Positions 1 through 5,111 of a stretch of DNA of 7,152 bases are shown one piece after another; the first letter of the stretch is position 1; each line of letters begins with the position of its first letter. This DNA comes from Chlamydiota bacterium (lineage in GTDB: Bacteria > Auribacterota > UBA3054 > B51-G9). The position numbers and the translations under genes are program-made. Location: assembly GCA_030596365.1 (NCBI GenBank), contig JAUVKG010000143.1, positions 1 to 7,152 of the forward strand, read 5' to 3'. Below the pieces are notes generated by a model. It had not been told where the DNA came from, did not search any database, and saw only the letters and a program-made list of their open reading frames with translations.

Positions 1-1437
1 GCTGATTGGGTTAAAAAAGGCGGCTCATTATTAGTTGTTGGCGCTACTCAAACTTCTTTAGATTCAGCAAGTTATTTCTGGTGGCATGGTCTTGGTTATA
101 ACTCTCCTATTGAACATTTAATGGATCAGTTCAGCGGCGGATACGGCAGTGGTAATGTTATTAGAAATACAACTTCCCCAAGCGCTTTTGCAAATACTTC
201 AATCGCTGCTAATACTTATTTACCACTGCTTGAACAGGCTGTAAATGCATCAGACATTACCGGCGGATTAAACACTCCGGGAAATTTTTGTATGAAACGC
301 GGAGATTATTTTATTGCCCGTTCCACAAAAAGTAATCTTTGGGTGCAGGGTAATTTCGTTGATATTTTTGACGCTGCTTTACCGGTAATTAATGATATTA
401 ATCTTTCACCGGGCAAAAGCGGATTATTCAAAGATGTTACTGATATAGTATCCGGAAATGTTCCCGCTCTTTTACAAACTTCACATCGCCTGATGTCACA
501 GGAAAATAGCAATAATTTTTTAAAGTTTACCGTAAAGGGGCCTTTGGAAACTCCGGCTGTAGCAAGAATCTTTTTGGATAATAAAGATATTAATGTTTCA
601 GCTCGTAATGCAAATGGCGGAATCGTTAATGTTAATGTGCAGCAAGATGAAACTTCTGCTTTAATAAAATTTCCTAACTTACCGGATGGTGTAGCAGTAT
701 CAATAAACTTTACAACGAAAACACTAACCAATACTTTTGAATGGGCAGATGATATTTCCGGTCTTAGTGTACAGCCGCAAGCACATGATTTAGCTCAATG
801 GCTTGGATCAACGAATATCCTTATATACGGATCAATGCATCCCGGCGTCTCCCCTAATGAGTTTTCAAGCTTGTTTAATTCTGATGTTGATGGAAGCTAC
901 GGACCGGGCGGACCCAATGCAGATGGAATTGTTCTATTAGCTGACCAAATGAGTCCTGAGAACGATGCGGTAATACATTGTGATTTTGATTCTCCAAAAT
1001 TAATTGAAGAAATAAATGTTTTTAGTAAATGGAGTGATCATAGGTTGTTCACATATTTTGAAGTATGGGCATCTGTTACCGGAACAAATGATTCTGATTA
1101 TATTAGAATCGGGCAAGTGACTTTTGGTAATTATGGTGAAACAAATACTTTTTATAATAATAAAAATTGTTTGGCTAGATTGTATGATCCTGTAGATAAT
1201 ATTATTGCGGAAAATGTGACATCTATAAAACTTGTTAAGAAAAACTGCGCCTATGAAATTGATACGGGATCCGGCGTTAAAGAAGCTCCCGGTACTCCAT
1301 TAGGCAATTATACCATGATTTTAGGTCCCGCAGTTGGCGAAATAGATATTATAGGCGTGCCGGAACCGGGAACAGGGATTTGGATTATTGGATTGTTGGC
1401 CACGCACTACATCGTGAGAATGCGAAAACGTGCGTGA
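1..1437 (+). CDS. Secreted PEP-CTERM-anchored protein of unknown function (5'-partial)
   Basis: The reading frame is open from base 1, so the gene begins upstream and 478 residues are visible; the ATG at 121 is internal, because the preceding 40 codons read as sensible protein (WVKKGGSLLVVGA, then FWWHGLG). That first part resembles the end of an alpha/beta, glutamine-amidotransferase-like fold, but this is a weak impression. A beta-rich stretch follows (about residues 175-245), then a second beta-rich region (about 265-445) that reads like a jelly-roll or discoidin-like domain (INVFSKWSDHRLFTYFEVW). The C-terminus has the three parts of a PEP-CTERM signal: VPEP at residues 453-456, a hydrophobic stretch (IWIIGLLATHYIV) and a basic end (RMRKRA). 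Such tails are handled by an exosortase in the inner membrane, so the protein is probably exported and attached to the cell surface or extracellular matrix. No catalytic motif was recognised. The next gene starts 109 bases downstream on the same strand. I do not recognise the overall family. Confidence 0.85.
   Translation, partial: ADWVKKGGSLLVVGATQTSLDSASYFWWHGLGYNSPIEHLMDQFSGGYGSGNVIRNTTSPSAFANTSIAANTYLPLLEQAVNASDITGGLNTPGNFCMKRGDYFIARSTKSNLWVQGNFVDIFDAALPVINDINLSPGKSGLFKDVTDIVSGNVPALLQTSHRLMSQENSNNFLKFTVKGPLETPAVARIFLDNKDINVSARNANGGIVNVNVQQDETSALIKFPNLPDGVAVSINFTTKTLTNTFEWADDISGLSVQPQAHDLAQWLGSTNILIYGSMHPGVSPNEFSSLFNSDVDGSYGPGGPNADGIVLLADQMSPENDAVIHCDFDSPKLIEEINVFSKWSDHRLFTYFEVWASVTGTNDSDYIRIGQVTFGNYGETNTFYNNKNCLARLYDPVDNIIAENVTSIKLVKKNCAYEIDTGSGVKEAPGTPLGNYTMILGPAVGEIDIIGVPEPGTGIWIIGLLATHYIVRMRKRA
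1357..1434 (+). other. PEP-CTERM sorting signal coding segment
   Basis: The last 26 codons of the gene encode VPEPGTG, a hydrophobic helix and the cluster RMRKR, the tripartite arrangement of exosortase substrates. The hydrophobic part is interrupted by His-Tyr, which is less uniform than the usual Leu/Ala/Gly-rich helix, but Pro-Glu-Pro and the terminal arginines are intact. The signal predicts an exosortase elsewhere in the genome. Confidence 0.85.
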
Positions 1438-1546
1438 TAAAAATTATGGATTATTGTCAAACGACGAACGCGTGCCCGGCGTATGCCTGGGCGAAGCAAG
1501 TTGTTTATCCAAAATTGATTTACCTACTTTTTGCAATAGAAAATTT

Positions 1547-3565
1547 ATGAAAAAATTATGTGCTAAAATGTTTCTCGTGGCTTTCGTATTGACACTTGCT
1601 TTAACTTTGCATGCGGCAATAACTAACGTGCATGAATGGACAGCCAATGGCGATGGCACAAATACTAATAGCGTGGAGTGTGCTGAAATTATGTTTAATG
1701 AAATTAACAATAGCAATAGGACAATCGCGTTTGCAGTTGGAGAACTGTCCGGATACCTCAAGGCAGCAACAGGCCGGGATTATACTATTTCCTGCAGGGA
1801 GACCGGCGGGAGTGGAACACCTCTGGTTCGTTTGAAGTTAGATACGTCTTTACATCACGATGGATACCATATTTACAGGAGTGGAAAATCCATCTGTATT
1901 TCCGGAGGCAGCCCTCGAGGCTGCCTGTACGGAGCGTACATGTTTCTTTATGAATTTGGGTTTCGATGGCCTTTACCCGGTAAAGAATTCGAGGTAATAC
2001 CTAAGCTTGATGATATTTTATGGTCCGGCCCGGAGATAAAATCTGAACCTGCAATCAATGGCCGCGGGATCTGTTATGCCCCGGAAAACTATAATATTGA
2101 GGATATGGTGAAGATAGTCGATTACCTTGCCAAAAACCGGTATAATTATATTTTTATTCATCAATATGGCGGGATACCTGATGAAATGGTTGATGAATTT
2201 AAGGAGGCTCTAATTGTCCGCGATATGGGACTTGAATTAGGTGGGCACCTTCTTCCGAAATATCTGCCTCGCGACCTTTTTAATAAACATCCGGAATACT
2301 TCCGAATGGAAAACGGCAAGCGGACACCAATGTTTAATATGTGTCCTTCAAGTTCTGAAGCTCTCGATATAATGGCAAAAAACTCAATGAAAGATTGGGA
2401 AAATTTGCAGGATTTGCCGCGTCTGGAAATGCTTCACTTCTGGCCGGATGACCTTTTTGAGAACAGATTGTGTTCCTGTGAAAAGTGCTCAGGTCTATCA
2501 GCCTCGGACCAAATCCTCAAAATCACAAATGAAATGGCAAAGCGGCTTCCGTTGGGACAGACAAAATTGGCCAATCTTGCGTATCACGCGACGATTTACC
2601 CGGCACAAAAAATTAAGCCGCGCAAAGATGTCCAACTTTTCTTTTGCCCCAGGGAACGCTGCTACAGGCATGTTTTGGGTGAATGTAAGACCAATGAGAA
2701 GTATCTTAAATGGCTTGAAAATCAAATTAAAGCTATGCCAAATAACCCGGAAGTTTTGGAGTATTATCTTGACTGGGTTTTGTTTCGCGATATACCGGTT
2801 CCTCTGCATCCTATCATTGGCAAAGATGTGAAAATCTACCGGCAAGCAGGCATTGACAGAATCTGTTCACTGGCATTTCAGGACTACAGTGCGTGGGCTT
2901 ACGGACCCAATTATTATGTTTTCGGCAAAGCATTATGGCGCGGCGATGGCGCTCCGGAGGATATTGAAGAATATTGCAACGCTCTGTTCGGTCCGGCAGC
3001 GGGGAATTTGATGAAGAAATATTACGACCTCCTTTTTGAGTTAAGTGCAACTGCGCTACAGGTGTGCGGCTACGAAGGATTTGAAGATATGGATATTCCT
3101 CCAATGCAACCGTGGGCAAAAACACATGCGAAGCAGTTAGCGCCCTTTGTAACAAACAAGCATCTTGAACATATCGAAAGTATCATCAAGGCAGCTCTGG
3201 CCTCTGTTGAAGGGCAAGAGCCTTATAAGACCAGAATCGATCATCAGTATATAATGTGGCAGGTTGCTAAGCTTGATTGTGAAGGTATATATTTAAACTT
3301 GCTTGCTAATTACAAGATGGATGCTGTACTCAATGGTAAAACCAATAAGGCCGAGCGGTTGTATATGAAAGGAATTCTTAATCAGGCCGTCCAGAAGATC
3401 ACAAGCGTTTCTGAGATTATAAAAACAGCTCCCAAGGAGCTGCGTGGACCCTATTTTGCCGATGATAGTGACGCTCTTAATTTTTCTCGGAAAGATGTTT
3501 ATGTTCGCAGTCCGCGTGCTTGGCTGCAAAAACTTTCGGAACAGGATGCAAAGAGCGAAAAATAG
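1547..3565 (+). CDS. Exported DUF4838 protein, alpha-glucuronidase-like (putative glycosidase)
   Basis: A 672-residue protein from the ATG at 1547. This start is chosen because it gives a standard signal peptide: Met-Lys-Lys, a hydrophobic core at about residues 8-21, and a likely cut after Ala23 or Ala24 (LHA-A). The frame stays open upstream to a GTG at 1430, which would put 39 non-hydrophobic residues before the signal peptide and overlap the previous gene by 8 bases; this is less likely. About residues 40-165 resemble the N-terminal domain of family 67 alpha-glucuronidases (ELSGYLKAATGRDY, later SGGSPRGCLYGAYMFLYEFG and RWPLPG). About residues 180-560 match DUF4838: FWPDD at 298-302, a Cys-rich motif (Cys309, Cys311, Cys314) and FFCPRERCYRH with Cys367, Cys372 and Cys380. 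Family knowledge places such proteins in glycan-degradation loci of PVC and Bacteroidota bacteria; substrate and catalytic residues are not established from this sequence. No clear Shine-Dalgarno sequence precedes the start. Sampled rows look richer in G+C (about 45-48%) than the neighbouring genes. Family call firm; activity inferred. Confidence 0.85.
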   Translation: MKKLCAKMFLVAFVLTLALTLHAAITNVHEWTANGDGTNTNSVECAEIMFNEINNSNRTIAFAVGELSGYLKAATGRDYTISCRETGGSGTPLVRLKLDTSLHHDGYHIYRSGKSICISGGSPRGCLYGAYMFLYEFGFRWPLPGKEFEVIPKLDDILWSGPEIKSEPAINGRGICYAPENYNIEDMVKIVDYLAKNRYNYIFIHQYGGIPDEMVDEFKEALIVRDMGLELGGHLLPKYLPRDLFNKHPEYFRMENGKRTPMFNMCPSSSEALDIMAKNSMKDWENLQDLPRLEMLHFWPDDLFENRLCSCEKCSGLSASDQILKITNEMAKRLPLGQTKLANLAYHATIYPAQKIKPRKDVQLFFCPRERCYRHVLGECKTNEKYLKWLENQIKAMPNNPEVLEYYLDWVLFRDIPVPLHPIIGKDVKIYRQAGIDRICSLAFQDYSAWAYGPNYYVFGKALWRGDGAPEDIEEYCNALFGPAAGNLMKKYYDLLFELSATALQVCGYEGFEDMDIPPMQPWAKTHAKQLAPFVTNKHLEHIESIIKAALASVEGQEPYKTRIDHQYIMWQVAKLDCEGIYLNLLANYKMDAVLNGKTNKAERLYMKGILNQAVQKITSVSEIIKTAPKELRGPYFADDSDALNFSRKDVYVRSPRAWLQKLSEQDAKSEK

Positions 3566-3569
3566 CCGC

Positions 3570-3598
3570 TGGACATTCTAAAGCCCGGTCATTATAAT
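3570..3598 (+). promoter_or_regulatory. Sigma-70-type promoter candidate for the URO-D-like gene
   Basis: TGGACA at 3570-3575 (one mismatch to TTGACA) is followed after exactly 17 bases by TATAAT at 3593-3598, a perfect -10 box. It begins five bases after the stop codon of the DUF4838 gene, as expected for a promoter of the next gene. Transcription would start near 3605 and leave an untranslated leader of roughly 90 bases. AT-rich DNA can produce such matches by chance, but spacing and position both fit. Confidence 0.5.
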
Positions 3599-3672
3599 CT
3601 TAACAATTATGGAATTACAGATTGCTATTTATTAATTATAAAGTTTATCCCAATGAAAAAAACGTAAACAAA

Positions 3673-3694
3673 TTTTTGACCTGACAGGTAAAAA
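3673..3694 (+). promoter_or_regulatory. Hairpin covering the ribosome-binding region of the URO-D-like gene
   Basis: ACCT (3679-3682) pairs with AGGT (3686-3689) around a three-base loop. Beyond a bulged G at 3678, five T pair with five A (3673-3677 with 3690-3694). The AGGT arm is the only Shine-Dalgarno-like sequence and sits 8 bases before the ATG at 3698, so folding would hide the ribosome-binding site. The core ACCTGACAGGT is a near-perfect palindrome and could instead be a DNA operator or a dispersed repeat. The structure is seen in the sequence; a regulatory role is inference. Confidence 0.4.
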
Positions 3695-3697
3695 ATA

Positions 3698-4885
3698 ATG
3701 ACTTCTAAAGAAAGATTAATTACTGTTCTAAAAGGTGGAATACCTGATTGCGTGCCTGTTGCGCCGGACGTGTCAAATATGATTCCCGCACGATTAACCG
3801 GGAAACCGTTTTGGGATTTATATCTTTACAACGACCCGCCTATTTGGGATGCATATATTGATTGTGCGAAGAAATTAAATATAGATTCTTTAATGGACGG
3901 TTATTTTCCTTTAACTTTTCCGGATGAGATAAATGAAGAGGAAAAAGAATTTGAAAAATTTATCGTTTTCAGGAATGATGAAAGAATCGTTGTACAAAAA
4001 TCACGTTTACTAAACGGTAAAAGAATCTGGCATGATAAAGTTGCAGTTTACTATATTGCCGATCCGCCTACTGAATCGGTGAATCCTCTTGACATAGGAT
4101 TACCCTCAATTCCTGATAAATGGGTACCTGTTGAAGGCGTTAATAAAATAGATTTAGGAGCTGAAGGTTTAAAGAAAACAAAAGAAATGTTGGGCGATCA
4201 GGGATTACTCGGTGTATTTATTACTTGTTCAGCAGCTTTACATAATCAGGAAAGCATTTATAATTATTATGATAATCCTGATAAACACGAGCAATGGGCT
4301 TTGGAACGAGTAGAATCGGTAGAAAAACGTTTTGACAAAATAATGCGGATGGACGAAAAACCTGACTTCTTATGTGTTGGTGGTTCAGGCACCTTGGTCT
4401 TTCAATCAGTCGATATTTTTAGACAACTCGCTTTTCCTGCTGTGAAAAAAGGAATAGAACTGGCAACTGCCGCGGGAATTCCCACACATGTTCACTCATG
4501 CGGCCCGGAAAAAGAGCTTGTAAAAATAATGGCTGAAGAAATGGATTTAACAGTAATTGATCCGCTTGAAATACCGCCGATGGGTGACTGCAACCTTTCT
4601 GAGCTCAAAAAATTATACGGTGATAAAATTGTTCTCAAAGGAAATCTTCATACAACAGAAGTGATGTTAAGAGGTTCTGTTGAAGAAGTAATCGCAGAAA
4701 GTAAAAAAGCGATTGATGATGCTGCCGAAGGAGGAAGATTTATACTTTCAACCGGTGACCAGTGCGGGCGTGACACACCGCTTGAAAATTTATACGCGAT
4801 GATAGAAACTGCAAGAACGTATGGAAGATATGCTGAAACAATTCCCCCTTTGAAGGGGGTGGTACGTCATTTCGACCCGAAATGA
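3698..4885 (+). CDS. Uroporphyrinogen decarboxylase-superfamily protein, MtaA/CmuA-like methyltransferase type
   Basis: A 395-residue cytoplasmic protein. The start fits the family: MTSKERLITVLKGGIPD matches the usual opening of URO-D-fold methyltransferases and the next bases give VPV. Residues 264-269 read HVHSCG, so His266 and Cys268, with Cys356 in GDQCGRDTP, form the His-X-Cys...Cys pattern that binds zinc in MtaA/MtbA-type cobamide:thiol methyltransferases. GNLHTTEVML and the closing GDQCGRDTPLENL-YAMIETARTYGRY are also typical. The arginine-rich N-terminal substrate motif of true HemE is absent, so haem synthesis is unlikely. By family analogy it would move a methyl group between a corrinoid carrier and a thiol or other acceptor; the acceptor and methyl donor are unknown, and no corrinoid protein lies in the window. 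The last 13 or so residues (PPLKGVVRHFDPK) lie beyond the expected family end and are encoded by two palindromes, the second containing the stop codon. A promoter candidate and a hairpin over the ribosome-binding site lie just upstream. Confidence 0.85.
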   Translation: MTSKERLITVLKGGIPDCVPVAPDVSNMIPARLTGKPFWDLYLYNDPPIWDAYIDCAKKLNIDSLMDGYFPLTFPDEINEEEKEFEKFIVFRNDERIVVQKSRLLNGKRIWHDKVAVYYIADPPTESVNPLDIGLPSIPDKWVPVEGVNKIDLGAEGLKKTKEMLGDQGLLGVFITCSAALHNQESIYNYYDNPDKHEQWALERVESVEKRFDKIMRMDEKPDFLCVGGSGTLVFQSVDIFRQLAFPAVKKGIELATAAGIPTHVHSCGPEKELVKIMAEEMDLTVIDPLEIPPMGDCNLSELKKLYGDKIVLKGNLHTTEVMLRGSVEEVIAESKKAIDDAAEGGRFILSTGDQCGRDTPLENLYAMIETARTYGRYAETIPPLKGVVRHFDPK

Positions 4886-4886
4886 C
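4844..4886. repeat. Tandem palindromes spanning the 3' end of the URO-D-like gene
   Basis: Two stem-loops lie back to back. The first pairs CCCCCT (4844-4849) with AGGGGG (4854-4859) over a TTGA loop. The second pairs GTCATTTCG (4866-4874) perfectly with CGAAATGAC (4878-4886) over the three-base loop ACC, and the TGA stop (4883-4885) is inside its right arm. No T-run follows, so it does not look like an intrinsic terminator. It resembles a small REP- or MITE-like intergenic palindromic element that has been read into the gene; repeat status cannot be shown from one copy. Confidence 0.55.
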
Positions 4887-4939
4887 AGCTAAGTAAAAAT
4901 AATATTGCAGAAATTTAGTATCAAAATTTTGTTAAACAA

Positions 4940-4960
4940 GTGCTTTGGAGTCCAAAGCAC
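4940..4960. repeat. Perfect 9-bp inverted repeat in the URO-D/GH2 gap
   Basis: GTGCTTTGG (4940-4948) is the exact reverse complement of CCAAAGCAC (4952-4960), with only AGT between. No T-run follows directly. It could be an operator, a dispersed palindromic repeat or an mRNA-stabilising stem. The gene-free gap 4886-5111 otherwise contains AT-rich sequence and two further stem-loops. Confidence 0.55.
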
Positions 4961-5001
4961 GTACTTTTACACCAGAATGTATATTTGGCAACAAATTTTA
5001 T

Positions 5002-5039
5002 TGGTAACCATCAACATTTTATGTCAGTTGATCATACCA
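5002..5039. repeat. Imperfect 11-bp stem-loop in the URO-D/GH2 gap
   Basis: TGGTA (5002-5006) pairs with TACCA (5035-5039). After a small internal loop, ATCAAC (5010-5015) pairs with GTTGAT (5027-5032), leaving an 11-base loop. It is weaker than its neighbours because of the internal loop, and could be part of a structured leader for the GH2 gene or chance in AT-rich DNA. Confidence 0.35.
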
Positions 5040-5045
5040 GAACCT

Positions 5046-5081
5046 TTTTCGTGTAACCTCTAACTTGAGGTTACTCGAAAA
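5046..5081. repeat. Long inverted repeat just upstream of the GH2 gene
   Basis: GTAACCTC (5053-5060) pairs perfectly with GAGGTTAC (5067-5074) over a six-base loop. Beyond one T-T mismatch, TTTTCG (5046-5051) pairs with CGAAAA (5076-5081), giving 14 base pairs in all. The T-run is on the left and the A-run on the right, the reverse of an intrinsic terminator for + strand transcription. It ends 30 bases before the GH2 start, where an operator or leader structure could act. Confidence 0.5.
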
Positions 5082-5111
5082 TAATAACAAACAACTCAAA
5101 ACAAAGCACAA

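Noticed and set aside
306..731. 141-codon open frame on the minus strand inside the PEP-CTERM gene
   Set aside because: It lies opposite a convincing coding frame, and its translation shows no domain, signal or family likeness. Similar minus-strand frames at 1444-1761, 2498-3155, 3293-3529, 5149-5358, 6393-6611 and 6727-7021 were dropped for the same reason.
1474..1492. Small hairpin GCCCGG/CTGGGC between the PEP-CTERM and DUF4838 genes as a terminator
   Set aside because: The stem is only six pairs including a G-T wobble, with no T-run after it.
2448..2831. 127-codon + strand frame within the DUF4838 gene
   Set aside because: It is out of frame with a well-conserved domain, and its translation is rich in Arg/Lys/Ser with no recognisable motif.
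3698..4885. Haem-synthesis uroporphyrinogen decarboxylase (hemE)
   Set aside because: The HemE N-terminal substrate-binding arginine motif is missing, while the His-X-Cys...Cys zinc pattern of methyltransferases is present.
4866..4886. Perfect 9-bp stem at the URO-D stop as an intrinsic terminator
   Set aside because: The following bases are AGCTAAGTAAAAATAA with no T-run on the + strand, so it is listed as a palindromic repeat instead.
4922..4931. CAAAATTTTG palindrome as an operator
   Set aside because: A simple A/T palindrome in AT-rich DNA is expected by chance, and it has no second copy or useful position relative to a promoter.
4980..4985. TATATT as a -10 box for the GH2 gene
   Set aside because: No -35-like sequence lies at a workable distance upstream; the bases 17 upstream read GCACGT.
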